Positions 1-8,580 of a DNA stretch of 64,000 nt are shown here, in pieces; within the stretch, counting starts at the first letter, position 1, and the number at the start of each line of letters is the position of its first letter. Position numbers and translations under genes: made by a program. Location: contig JAYRWY010000006.1 of the NCBI GenBank assembly GCA_041917755.1, positions 62,001 to 126,000 on the forward strand, given 5' to 3'. Origin of the DNA: RGZA01 sp041917755. Lineage in GTDB: Bacteria > Pseudomonadota > Alphaproteobacteria > UBA9219 > RGZA01. The notes beneath the pieces are model-generated. The model searched no databases, was not told the origin of the DNA, and saw only the letters and a program-made list of their open reading frames with translations.

Positions 1-1
1 T

Positions 2-20
2 CATAGGGGGTTGCCTCCTT
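2..20 (-). promoter_or_regulatory. Shine-Dalgarno and start codon of a gene leaving the window
   Basis: Read on the minus strand, a full AAGGAGG Shine-Dalgarno lies at 20-14 and an ATG at 4-2, nine bases downstream. This strongly suggests a minus-strand gene that starts here and runs off the left edge, so its product cannot be seen. It would be divergent from the SDR gene at 122, leaving about 120 bases for two promoters. Confidence 0.55.
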
Positions 21-121
21 CTCACTAATAAAATAAGAATAGGCCAAGATTGAGCGATGAAACCTAATTATTTATGAAATCGCAGCGCAGCAAAATTTTG
101 TAAAAACATATCCACATCTTC

Positions 122-781
122 ATGAATGATGAACCAAAAAAAACTGTACTGATTACTGGGGCTTCACGGGGTCTTGGATTTTTTTTGGCACTGCAACATG
201 CTAAGCGCGGTGATCACGTTATTGCACTTGCGAAGACGCAAGGCGGCCTGATGGCTCTCGATGATTCAATCAAACAAGCAACCGGCAGCAACGCGACACT
301 CATTCCCTTCAATCTATCATCACCTGATACATCGTTTGCGATCCTTGGCCAGACTTTGTTTGACCGTTTTGGAAAAATTGACCGATTGATTTTAAATGCC
401 GCCACCATCGGCCCATCCAGCCCTATTGCACATACAACCGAAAAAGACTGGCAGAATGTGATGGATGTGAATGTCACGGCCAATATACGCTTGTTGCGTC
501 ACCTAGATCCGTTATTACGCAGTGCCGGCACACCGCATATTACATTTGTGACCTGCGCCAGTCTGGGTGATGCCTATTGGGGCGCCTATAGCGCAAGCAA
601 GCTCGCGCTCAATCAAATTGCCGCAAGCTATAAGGCCGAGACCCAGCAGGCCGGATTTAAGGTGGATGTATTTGACCCCGGCGTGATGGCCACGCAATTG
701 CGCCGCAATGCATACCCCGGCGAGGACCAGAGCACCCTCAGAAAACCGATGGATATTGCTGAGCATTATTTGTCGGCCTAA
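122..781 (+). CDS. Short-chain dehydrogenase/reductase (SDR family)
   Basis: Classical SDR oxidoreductase of 219 residues, a little shorter than the usual 240-250. The dinucleotide-binding motif TGASRGLG is at residues 12-19, an NAA segment at 92-94, the probable catalytic Ser at 147 and the YSASK box with Tyr156 and Lys160. The family uses NAD(P)H to reduce or oxidise a carbonyl/alcohol; the substrate cannot be told from sequence. There is no clear Shine-Dalgarno before the ATG. The short C-terminus lacks the usual final substrate-binding strand. The gene converges with der, with 11 bases between the stops. Confidence 0.88.
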   Translation: MNDEPKKTVLITGASRGLGFFLALQHAKRGDHVIALAKTQGGLMALDDSIKQATGSNATLIPFNLSSPDTSFAILGQTLFDRFGKIDRLILNAATIGPSSPIAHTTEKDWQNVMDVNVTANIRLLRHLDPLLRSAGTPHITFVTCASLGDAYWGAYSASKLALNQIAASYKAETQQAGFKVDVFDPGVMATQLRRNAYPGEDQSTLRKPMDIAEHYLSA

Positions 782-792
782 TCATTGTGCTA

Positions 793-2145
793 CTAATCAT
801 CCACGTATGGATTATCGCTCTTCTTTGTATAGAGGCGCAAAGGCACCCCGCCCATTTCAAACGTACGGCGAAAATCATTCGCTAAATATCGCAGATACGT
901 CTCCGGCAGATTGGTTGGCTTATTCACCCAGATATTGAATGTGGGTGGGCGCGTTTTAATCTGCGTCATATAACGGATTTTGATTGGACGACCCGCCGTC
1001 AACGGGGGTGGATGGTGGTCAAGGAGTGGTTGCAGCCAGCGGTTAAGTTCACTGGTAGAAATCCGGCGATTCCATTTTTCATACATCTCAAATACAGCTG
1101 CCATCAACTTATCAAGCTTCTGGCCTTTAATGGCTGTGGTCATCACGATGGGAATATCCGGTAATTGCGCGATGTTTTTATCAAGGAACGCACGCAATGC
1201 TGCGGTCACTTCTTCCTTATTCGGCACCAAATCCCATTTATTGATGGCAATGACCAAACCACGGCCTTCGCGTTCCACCATTTGCGCTAGGTGCAAATCC
1301 TGATGTTCGAACATTTCAGTTGCATCCACCACCAACACCACAATGTGCGCAAGACGCACTGCGCGTTCGGTTTCGGCAACTGACATTTCTTCTACTTTTT
1401 CATGCACCTTGGTATTACGGCGCAGACCAGCGGTATCAACCAAACGAATGGGGCGGTTATCATACTCCCATGCAATATGCACCGCATCGCGTGTCAGGCC
1501 AGCTTCAGGCCCTGTGAGCATCCGGTCATACCCGACCAATGCATTGACCAAGGTTGATTTACCGGCATTGGGGCGGCCAATAATGGCCATGTGCAATGGC
1601 TTATTCGCGTCTTCTTCTTCGGGCGTTAGTTCAATTTCTTCAACTGGTTCTTCATCCACTTCTACGAAAGGTTTTAATACCTCATACAAGTCACGCATGC
1701 CCATATTGTGTTCAGCAGAAATGGCGACCGGTTCCCCCAGCCCCAATGCGTGTAATTCATCAAAACCATCAGGCAGATTATTATCACACTTATTGGCAAT
1801 CAGAATAATCGGCTTGCTGCTTTTACGCAGAATGGCGGCAACATCACGGTCAGTTGAGGTAAGCCCCGCGCGCGCATCCACCACAAATAATGCGACATCC
1901 GATTGTTCAAGCGCGGATTTGGTGGTGGCGGTCATACGGCCAGCAAGACTTTCTTTATCCGCCTCTTCTACTCCTGCGGTATCGATTACCGTGAAATCCA
2001 AATCAAACAGCGAGCCCTGGGCTTCGCGCCAATCACGCGTCACGCCCGGCTGGTCATGCACCAGTGCAAGTTTTTTGCCCGCCAAGCGGTTAAACAATGT
2101 GGACTTCCCCACATTAGGGCGGCCAATGACAGAAACTTTCAACAT
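793..2145 (-). CDS. der: GTPase Der (EngA), ribosome assembly
   Basis: Double-GTPase needed for 50S ribosomal subunit maturation, 450 residues. The first G domain shows GRPNVGKST (8-16), DTAG (55-58) and NKCD (118-121). The second has GRPNAGKST (190-198), DTAG (237-240) and NKWD (302-305). A C-terminal KH-like domain follows. An acidic linker rich in Glu (about 163-180) joins the G domains. The start lies five bases after the bamB stop, so the two are almost certainly co-transcribed. The order YfgM-like, BamB, Der matches the conserved E. coli neighbourhood, which supports all three calls. Confidence 0.97.
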   Translation of the reverse strand: MLKVSVIGRPNVGKSTLFNRLAGKKLALVHDQPGVTRDWREAQGSLFDLDFTVIDTAGVEEADKESLAGRMTATTKSALEQSDVALFVVDARAGLTSTDRDVAAILRKSSKPIILIANKCDNNLPDGFDELHALGLGEPVAISAEHNMGMRDLYEVLKPFVEVDEEPVEEIELTPEEEDANKPLHMAIIGRPNAGKSTLVNALVGYDRMLTGPEAGLTRDAVHIAWEYDNRPIRLVDTAGLRRNTKVHEKVEEMSVAETERAVRLAHIVVLVVDATEMFEHQDLHLAQMVEREGRGLVIAINKWDLVPNKEEVTAALRAFLDKNIAQLPDIPIVMTTAIKGQKLDKLMAAVFEMYEKWNRRISTSELNRWLQPLLDHHPPPLTAGRPIKIRYMTQIKTRPPTFNIWVNKPTNLPETYLRYLANDFRRTFEMGGVPLRLYTKKSDNPYVDD

Positions 2146-2150
2146 GCGAC

Positions 2151-3476
2151 TTACCGTAATGCGGTTAAACGCCCGTCATCGGTCAACACAAACATTGTGC
2201 GATTAGCAACGATGGGCGGCAAATAAACAGGCGATGAGAATGAACGCGTGGCAATCAATTTGCCATTTTGTGGATTATAACTATTGAACTCGCCCAATGA
2301 ATTACCGAGCCATAATTTACCGCCAGCCAAAACAGGGCCAACCCATGCTATTTGTTCGGTGCGATTTTCCGGATCGATGTAGCGCGGCAAATCAACCGTC
2401 CAACGCACATGGCCATCATCAGCTGAAAGTGCCGCAAGCTGGTTTTCCGTGGTGACCAGATAAATCATATCGCCCGCAAACCACGGGGTTTGAATGCTTC
2501 CTGCATCGCTTTCCCAAACGCGTTTACCGCTGCGCATATCCAAGGCAACAAAGCGTCCGGAATGGCTTATGACATGCACCCGGCCATTATAAATAACCGG
2601 CTGGCCTTGAATGTCGGCCATCGCAGGTAATGTGCCCACACGTTTGGTGGATGCCAGATTTTCCTGCCACGCCATGCGGCCATTGATGCGGCGCAGACCA
2701 AATATTTCACCTGAGCTATAGGGTACAATCACCAAATCATCGGTTACCGTTGGGCTTGCCGCGCCAAGGAAGGATGCGGATTCTTGAATACCTGCATGGT
2801 TCCATCCCAATGACCCATCCGCAAAGGATAATTGTTGCACGGTGTTGTTCATGCTGGTGACATAGATTTTGCCATCGGCAATGATCGGCGCACTGCGGAT
2901 GGGACTTTGCAAATTGCGTTGCCAGATTTGCTTACCGGTTGATGCATCAAGCTCCACAACAAATCCATAGCTGGTGGTGACTACCAATTTGCCTTGGTCA
3001 TAGGCAAGGCCTGCGCCTGCAATCATCGCGTCTTCTGGGCGCTGGCTGGGTACAGATACTTCCCACACCCTATCGCCATTTTGCAGCGAGAACGCCGAAA
3101 CGCGTGCACTCGCATCCACCGTATAAATTTTGCCATTCGCGATAATAGGCGTTGCGGTTAATGCACCATCCCCGCTGGAGCCACTACCAATCGAGGTTGA
3201 CCATACATCATTGGGCGATGAACCGAGTGCAATATTGCCATGCACACGGGTTAGCGAGCCGCCGGGTTGTACCCAATCTTTTACATCTTCTGCTGGTGGC
3301 ACCGTGATGGGGTTTGCCGCGATGCTTGCATCCGGCTTCAAGGTACGATCAGTTGAAAACACATCTTCACGCTTCCCGGGCAAGGCACCGCGTTGGCCGG
3401 ATTCCTTGCCGAACAGACCTTCACAGCCGGTGAGTAATACAACCGATGCCAGTAATACGAGCGCTAATCTAAGCAT
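2151..3476 (-). CDS. bamB: Outer-membrane assembly lipoprotein BamB
   Basis: Predicted lipoprotein of the BAM complex that inserts beta-barrel proteins into the outer membrane. The N-terminus is a hydrophobic signal ending in the lipobox LLTGC, with Cys at residue 18. The rest (441 residues in all) is a PQQ-type beta-propeller with repeated blades carrying the A-x-x-x-x-G-x-x-x-W pattern, such as DGHVRWTVDL and GKRVWESDA. It sits between a YfgM-like gene (33 bases upstream) and der (5 bases downstream). In the family BamB binds BamA and acts at the inner face of the outer membrane. Confidence 0.93.
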   Translation of the reverse strand: MLRLALVLLASVVLLTGCEGLFGKESGQRGALPGKREDVFSTDRTLKPDASIAANPITVPPAEDVKDWVQPGGSLTRVHGNIALGSSPNDVWSTSIGSGSSGDGALTATPIIANGKIYTVDASARVSAFSLQNGDRVWEVSVPSQRPEDAMIAGAGLAYDQGKLVVTTSYGFVVELDASTGKQIWQRNLQSPIRSAPIIADGKIYVTSMNNTVQQLSFADGSLGWNHAGIQESASFLGAASPTVTDDLVIVPYSSGEIFGLRRINGRMAWQENLASTKRVGTLPAMADIQGQPVIYNGRVHVISHSGRFVALDMRSGKRVWESDAGSIQTPWFAGDMIYLVTTENQLAALSADDGHVRWTVDLPRYIDPENRTEQIAWVGPVLAGGKLWLGNSLGEFNSYNPQNGKLIATRSFSSPVYLPPIVANRTMFVLTDDGRLTALR

Positions 3477-3509
3477 GGGATTTGCTGTGTTTGATGTGAA
3501 TAGTAGGCG

Positions 3510-4232
3510 TTAGTTCTTGTACACGCGGCCAAGCAGCTTGGCGCGTTCAACCACCGCAGACGAGGCATCCGGATCAATCAATAGCTTATTGAGCTGTTCC
3601 ACGGCCTTATCCTTTTGACCAAGTTTGGCGTATAGCACAGCGGATAATTCCGTTGCGCTGATGTGCCATGGATTCTTGGCATCCAATAATGGCGTTAATT
3701 CGGCCAGTAATTTCTGGGCATCATCCTTATCAGCTCGGGCGCGGATTTCCAGCAACTTGCCAAAGTCACGATAGAGCGGCTTGACCGACGTATCGGCAGC
3801 CAAAGCCTGCAAAGCTTTTATGCCTTCGTCAGTATTCTTTTCCTTAAAGTAGCTTCCCGCCTGCCCCAAATATGCAGCAATACGGTGACCTTCGCCGCTG
3901 CCTTCTTTTGCCATTTTTCCTAAATCAAGAATGGTAGCCTTGATTTCGTCAGCGCCGGTTTTATCCAGATCCTTATCGAGTAAGGAGATAAGCGCTTCGG
4001 AATCTTTTTCTTGCTGCTGCGCTTTCATGCTGGACATGGTACTGCCCACTGCCGTGGCGACAATTAACGCGATAATGCATCCAAGAATAATATTGCCATA
4101 ACGGGTCAGGAAGTTTTTGACCTGTTCGGCTTTCACCTCGGCATCGACTTCCTCGATGAGGGCTTGGGCTTCGGAATCCAGTGGGGCATCTTTGGTCGCG
4201 GAATTTTTGGGGAGCGTGTTCGTTTTAGCCAT
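3510..4232 (-). CDS. YfgM-like tetratricopeptide membrane protein
   Basis: 240-residue protein with a cytoplasmic N-terminus of about 40 residues, one transmembrane segment near 47-68 and a helical C-terminal half with TPR-like repeats (for example around residues 190-235). This is the layout of the YfgM/TPR_21 family, whose E. coli member is a periplasm-facing partner of SecYEG and of chaperones. Its place directly before bamB and der supports the assignment. The ATG at 4232 faces the divergent nagA gene across about 70 bases. Confidence 0.82.
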   Translation of the reverse strand: MAKTNTLPKNSATKDAPLDSEAQALIEEVDAEVKAEQVKNFLTRYGNIILGCIIALIVATAVGSTMSSMKAQQQEKDSEALISLLDKDLDKTGADEIKATILDLGKMAKEGSGEGHRIAAYLGQAGSYFKEKNTDEGIKALQALAADTSVKPLYRDFGKLLEIRARADKDDAQKLLAELTPLLDAKNPWHISATELSAVLYAKLGQKDKAVEQLNKLLIDPDASSAVVERAKLLGRVYKN

Positions 4233-4301
4233 TGATTATCCTGTTAATTAGGCTGCAAGATATACCCTGACTTTGGTTTGGTTTCAAACATAAGAAATAA
4301 G

Positions 4302-5447
4302 ATGAGTTTTAAAGCGTTTAGCGCCGATGCCATCGTTACGGATGGCCACATAATCACCGATCAGGCCCTATTGGTTGAAAACGGGCTGGTTAAAGGCTTT
4401 TGCCCCTCTAATGACGTTCCTGCCACTGCCGAGCGGGTAAGCCTGTTGGGCCTGACCCTTGCCACGGGGTTAGTTGATGCGCAGGTTAATGGTGGCGGCG
4501 GCATCTTGTTCAATGACCAGATTTCAGAAAAAGGCATTAGCGGCATCATGGCCGCGCACCGCGCTGCGGGGACAACCTCCCTCCTTCCTACCCTGATTTC
4601 AGATAGCACAGAAAAAACCACTGCGGCCATAACCGCCATCCGTGAATTCAGACAAAAACATGACGCGTCTGGCGTGGTAGGCCTCCATCTTGAAGGGCCA
4701 TTTTTGAATCCTGAGCGCAGCGGCATTCATGAAAAAGAAATCATCGCAAAAGCCGATACCGCATTCTTGAAATCACAAAGCTTTGATGGGCTTGGCGTAT
4801 GCCTAATCACCGTTGCACCGGAAGTATTTGAAAAAGGCGCATTAGCCAAGCTCACCCAAAAAGGCGTTATTCTTGCCGCTGGTCACAGCGCGGCAAATAA
4901 GGAGCAATTGGCACAAGCCAAATCCGAAGGTTTGACAGGAATTACCCACCTATTCAACGCCATGGGCGGTATGAGTGCACGTGAAACAGGATTAAGCGGC
5001 GCGGCATTAAATGATGATAGCCTGTGGTGCGGTATAATTGCCGATGGCGCACATGTGGCGCCCGATATGCTCCGTTTGGCCGATAAAGCCAAGCCGGATG
5101 GAAAACTGTTTTTAGTTAGCGATGCGATGCCGCCATCGGGCCAACACCCGCAACAACCCTTTACGCTGCAAGGTAAACGCATCACCGCCAAAGATGGCCG
5201 GTGTGTGGACGAACATGGCCATCTGGCCGGCAGTTGTTTTACATTATTTGAATGCGTGCGCTATGCCGTGCAACAAGCTGGCTTTAAATTGGAACATGCC
5301 TTGGCCATGGCCAGCCAATATCCGGCACAGTTTTTAAAATTGGATAAGAGCATTGGCAGCCTTAGCGTAGGCAAGCGTGCAGATATGATTGCATTTGATG
5401 ACGGAATGCATTTGCAACGCGTCTATGTTGGCGGGAAAGCCGTTTAG
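4302..5447 (+). CDS. nagA: N-acetylglucosamine-6-phosphate deacetylase
   Basis: Amidohydrolase that removes acetate from GlcNAc-6-phosphate during amino-sugar or peptidoglycan recycling. Visible family motifs are GLHLEGPFLNPERSG with the metal-binding Glu, AAGHSAA, THLFNAMGGM, DGAHVAPDML and LVSDAMPPSG with the catalytic Asp. I prefer the ATG at 4302 (381 residues); a TTG eight codons upstream at 4278 is possible, but neither has a strong Shine-Dalgarno. The stop overlaps the convergent M20 gene by four bases. A ROK-family kinase lies nearby, which fits an amino-sugar theme. Confidence 0.93.
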   Translation: MSFKAFSADAIVTDGHIITDQALLVENGLVKGFCPSNDVPATAERVSLLGLTLATGLVDAQVNGGGGILFNDQISEKGISGIMAAHRAAGTTSLLPTLISDSTEKTTAAITAIREFRQKHDASGVVGLHLEGPFLNPERSGIHEKEIIAKADTAFLKSQSFDGLGVCLITVAPEVFEKGALAKLTQKGVILAAGHSAANKEQLAQAKSEGLTGITHLFNAMGGMSARETGLSGAALNDDSLWCGIIADGAHVAPDMLRLADKAKPDGKLFLVSDAMPPSGQHPQQPFTLQGKRITAKDGRCVDEHGHLAGSCFTLFECVRYAVQQAGFKLEHALAMASQYPAQFLKLDKSIGSLSVGKRADMIAFDDGMHLQRVYVGGKAV

Positions 5448-6901
5448 GCAACCAAGCCGATTGGCTTTGCACCGCGCTTCTTCAATTCAGTTACAAAATC
5501 GTCCCGTGATACGTTTTTGGGTGATACGCTTTGCGGTTCTGCATATCCGCGTTCATCACGCGTCAACACATTGGCCATCAATTCAATCACCTTGGGGTAA
5601 TTACCTTCCGCAAACGGGTCTTGCTCCGGCGTTAAGCCGAGCATCTCACCAGGATTATGGCTCAGACCGCCATTGCCATGGCCAAATAACACAAAGCCAG
5701 CCGATACTTTTGGTGCATAGTTCATCAAATCATGGCCTGCGCCCGATGCCATATCGACATGCGATACACCAATTTCATCAGCAGTCTTACGCAAAATATT
5801 CTGCGCATCACCATCCAATGATACGGGCGCAGTGCGTTTCATCTTATCGTGATTGGCGTTCACCTCGTAGCCAAGCGTGCGCACATTTTGTATGGCTGCT
5901 TCTACGATTGCTTCAAACTGCTTCAATGTTTCTGGGCTAGTGGAACGTGCCTCGACAGCTGAATAGGCATTTTCAGGAATGGAGGTGCGGTCATCATCCG
6001 TTTTAAAATGGAACGTATAAACAAGATCATGGCCTGCACTGCGCAATGCTTCGGCTTCACGTTTCACCTGCGCGCGGAATTCAATGAACGCATCACCCGC
6101 ATCAAGCCTGTCCGGCATTTCGGTTGCGCCGGTATGGTCAGCGCGGCCTTTAAAATGCACTGTTCCCGCATATCGCACATTACCGCGAAAACCGCTGACA
6201 ATCCCAAGGCTGACGTCGGAGCTGGCTAGTTTTTTGCCTTGTTCAATATGCACTTCCCATTGCTTGCCTAATAATTCAAACGGGATCAGGTCTTCACGAT
6301 TTTGCAATTTTTGACGCAGCGCATCGACATCAATCCCTTGCGCACGCGCATTATCTTCATAAGTTTTTTGATTACTTGTGCTGCGCAGATTCAAAACATC
6401 TGGGCCAAATTTTCCTGCATTAATGCCGGATGAAATACCAAACTGGTTGTATTCCACGCTTTCTTCGCCGCGGTCAGCCAGCACGACAATAGTGCGCTTT
6501 GGCTTTATGCCAGTTTCCAAATAGCGTTGATGAATGGTTGCCACGGCAGCCAAGCCCGCCACAATACCCGCAGGGCCATCATATCGACCGCCTTTGCGCA
6601 CAGAATCTATATGTGAGCCGATGATATCGGGGGGCAGAGACGGATCTGTACCCTGATAGATAAATAAACGGCTGCCGCTGAGCAGTTCGTAGCCCTGCAT
6701 ATCCAATGCTTCAGCTTCGTTTTTGATGATATCAAGGCCTTCGGTTTCACGATCCGTCATCGTGGGGCGGTTCATGCCAAGCTCGTCGCCATCCCAATGC
6801 ATATCCAACTTAGCAAAGGTTCTGCGTGCACAATTTATGCCCGCAGCCAGAAAAAATTGCAGTTGGATATTGGATGATGGAACAGGATTCAACATATGCA
6901 T
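5444..6901 (-). CDS. M20-family Zn amidohydrolase (carbamoylase/allantoate amidohydrolase type)
   Basis: Metallo-amidohydrolase of about 485 residues in the group that holds N-carbamoyl-L-amino acid hydrolases, allantoate amidohydrolase and ureidoglycolate hydrolase. Metal-ligand motifs appear in order: GSHIDSV, GGRYDG, EES, HIEQG and, near the end, SHNPGE; a GAGHDLM segment is also typical. The protein is longer than common members (about 410), partly from a C-terminal tail of about 50 residues after the last helix. Start candidates are TTG 6907, ATG 6901 and ATG 6895; the upstream stretch is AT-rich with no Shine-Dalgarno. The substrate is unknown. Confidence 0.85.
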   Translation of the reverse strand: MHMLNPVPSSNIQLQFFLAAGINCARRTFAKLDMHWDGDELGMNRPTMTDRETEGLDIIKNEAEALDMQGYELLSGSRLFIYQGTDPSLPPDIIGSHIDSVRKGGRYDGPAGIVAGLAAVATIHQRYLETGIKPKRTIVVLADRGEESVEYNQFGISSGINAGKFGPDVLNLRSTSNQKTYEDNARAQGIDVDALRQKLQNREDLIPFELLGKQWEVHIEQGKKLASSDVSLGIVSGFRGNVRYAGTVHFKGRADHTGATEMPDRLDAGDAFIEFRAQVKREAEALRSAGHDLVYTFHFKTDDDRTSIPENAYSAVEARSTSPETLKQFEAIVEAAIQNVRTLGYEVNANHDKMKRTAPVSLDGDAQNILRKTADEIGVSHVDMASGAGHDLMNYAPKVSAGFVLFGHGNGGLSHNPGEMLGLTPEQDPFAEGNYPKVIELMANVLTRDERGYAEPQSVSPKNVSRDDFVTELKKRGAKPIGLVA

Positions 6902-6932
6902 ATTCAAAAAAAATTAAAAAATAAAACTCAAA

Positions 6933-7817
6933 CTATAGCCAAGCCGCGCCACGCAGCCCACTATCATCGCCAAATTTTGCTTTAACAATCTTGGTTTTAA
7001 CAACAGGTGACAAAGTGTACCGAGGCAATAATGCAGGGACAAGGCGGTAAATAATTTCAAGGTTGCTAACGCCTCCGCCTAGCACAATCACATCAGGATC
7101 AACCACGGTAATCAGCATGGCCAATGCCTTGGCAAGGCGCGCGGCATAACGTTCAACCACCGCCATGATTGCTGGATTATTGCTATTAATCCCCTCATTA
7201 AGTTCATGAGTATTAACCTCATGCCCCAGTTTTTCAGCAAGCTGGCGATGCAGTGCGGGGCCGGATAAGTAACTTTCGATATCCCCCACTCGACCGCAAC
7301 CGCATTTTGCAGGCACGTCATCTGCATCCGGAAACGGGAATGCCACATGGCCCCATTCATTGGCGCGGTGCGGCCCCGATGGCATTTTTTGATCAACAAC
7401 CAATGCCCCGCCAACACCCGTGCCCAATATCACACCGTAAACGATGCGCGCGCCTGCGGCAGCGCCATCCATACTTTCAGACAACGTGAAACACGCCGCA
7501 TCGTTTGCAAGATGCACGGGTATGTGCAACGCCGCAGATAAATCATCACGAAATGGTTTATCCTTTAACGCAGCCACATTTGGCGAGAACGTAATCACGC
7601 CTTTTGCATAATCAATCACGCCGGGGGTGCAGATGCCGATTTGCGGAATGCGTTCACCTTGAGGGTTCAACTTTGCGACCAATTCAGCGCAGGCCTTGAT
7701 AATATCCGGATAGCTGTGCGGCGTCGGCACGCGGTGATGTTCCAAAACCGCGCCATGCTGCGAGAGTGCGATACCCGCAATTTTTGTTCCACCAAGATCA
7801 AGGCCGATGCGTATCAT
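6933..7817 (-). CDS. ROK-family sugar kinase
   Basis: ROK (repressor, ORF, kinase) protein of 294 residues with the phosphate-binding GLDLGGTKIAG at the N-terminus, ANDA, LGTGVGGALV and NEWGH. Family members phosphorylate glucose, fructose, N-acetylglucosamine or N-acetylmannosamine. The zinc loop reads CGCGRVGDIE, so the third Cys of the usual CxCGxxGCxE is an Asp. The ATG at 7817 overlaps the stop of the response-regulator gene (ATGA); a start further upstream would lie within that gene and is less likely. Co-transcription with a two-domain regulator is unusual for a sugar kinase. Confidence 0.88.
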   Translation of the reverse strand: MIRIGLDLGGTKIAGIALSQHGAVLEHHRVPTPHSYPDIIKACAELVAKLNPQGERIPQIGICTPGVIDYAKGVITFSPNVAALKDKPFRDDLSAALHIPVHLANDAACFTLSESMDGAAAGARIVYGVILGTGVGGALVVDQKMPSGPHRANEWGHVAFPFPDADDVPAKCGCGRVGDIESYLSGPALHRQLAEKLGHEVNTHELNEGINSNNPAIMAVVERYAARLAKALAMLITVVDPDVIVLGGGVSNLEIIYRLVPALLPRYTLSPVVKTKIVKAKFGDDSGLRGAAWL

Positions 7818-8518
7818 GCGGCAGGCAAAATAACGGTTTTGGCCCAATATTTCATGGCAGTTGCGATATCCTCGCAGAATTCATCAAGATCGATGGATTT
7901 TTGAATAAAGCCTGCACCATTCAAACGGTAGCATTCCTGCATTTCCTGAACGCGGATACTGTTGGTTAGCACCACTACCGGAATATCCACCAATGTAGGG
8001 TTTTTCTTTATCAGCTTCAACAATTCCATACCGCTGATTTTAGGCAGATTTAAATCCAGCACAATCACATCCGGACGTGGGCGACCATATTTACTGTCGT
8101 GGTTTTGCAAAAAATCCATCACGCGGTCGGGTTGCTGCATGGAATAAATATCTGCAGGAATACCGCACTGCTCCACCGCATTTTTAAACAGGATTTCATC
8201 ACTTGAATTATCTTCAATAAGCAAAACCTGCAAGGGGCGCTTGCGCTCTCTGCTGATGACATCGGAGGCCTGTGCTGGCGCTGCCAATTCTTGTGTTGGC
8301 GCCCCATCGTAAAAATAGTTGGGCTGCACATTAAGAATTTGCGCGATATGCATCAAACGGCCAAGGGTCAATGTGGTTGCCCCGCTCTCGTATTTTTGTA
8401 CCTGTTGGTAGGAAATACCCAAGAGATTGGCCAATTCCGTCTGGTTCAGCTTTAATAGCTTGCGACGCTCACGGATTTTATTGCCGACATATTGTTCAAT
8501 AGATGGTTGCTGTGTCAT
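7814..8518 (-). CDS. XRE-type HTH fused to a response-regulator receiver domain
   Basis: 234 residues with two domains in an unusual order. Residues 10-66 are a lambda-repressor-like helix-turn-helix (LGISYQQVQKYESG). After a linker, residues 96-225 form a CheY-like receiver of the Rcp1 type, with acidic residues Glu102/Asp103, phospho-acceptor Asp155 (VLDLNLP), Thr185 and Lys207. In most DNA-binding response regulators the receiver comes first. It is divergent from a histidine kinase at 8581 with 62 bases between, so the two probably form one signalling pair, and it overlaps the ROK kinase downstream. The target genes are unknown. Confidence 0.9.
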   Translation of the reverse strand: MTQQPSIEQYVGNKIRERRKLLKLNQTELANLLGISYQQVQKYESGATTLTLGRLMHIAQILNVQPNYFYDGAPTQELAAPAQASDVISRERKRPLQVLLIEDNSSDEILFKNAVEQCGIPADIYSMQQPDRVMDFLQNHDSKYGRPRPDVIVLDLNLPKISGMELLKLIKKNPTLVDIPVVVLTNSIRVQEMQECYRLNGAGFIQKSIDLDEFCEDIATAMKYWAKTVILPAA

Positions 8519-8580
8519 GGAATTACTTTATGGTTATCATAGGAAAAACGCAATAAAGCACGTAGATAGAGCCAACGCGA

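Noticed and set aside
1343..2206. 287-codon plus-strand ORF
   Set aside because: It lies antisense to der, whose two GTPase domains are unmistakable; the translation is Ser/Arg-rich with no family features.
5389..5940. 183-codon plus-strand ORF
   Set aside because: Overlaps the end of nagA and the M20 gene on the other strand; low-quality composition rich in His and Ser.
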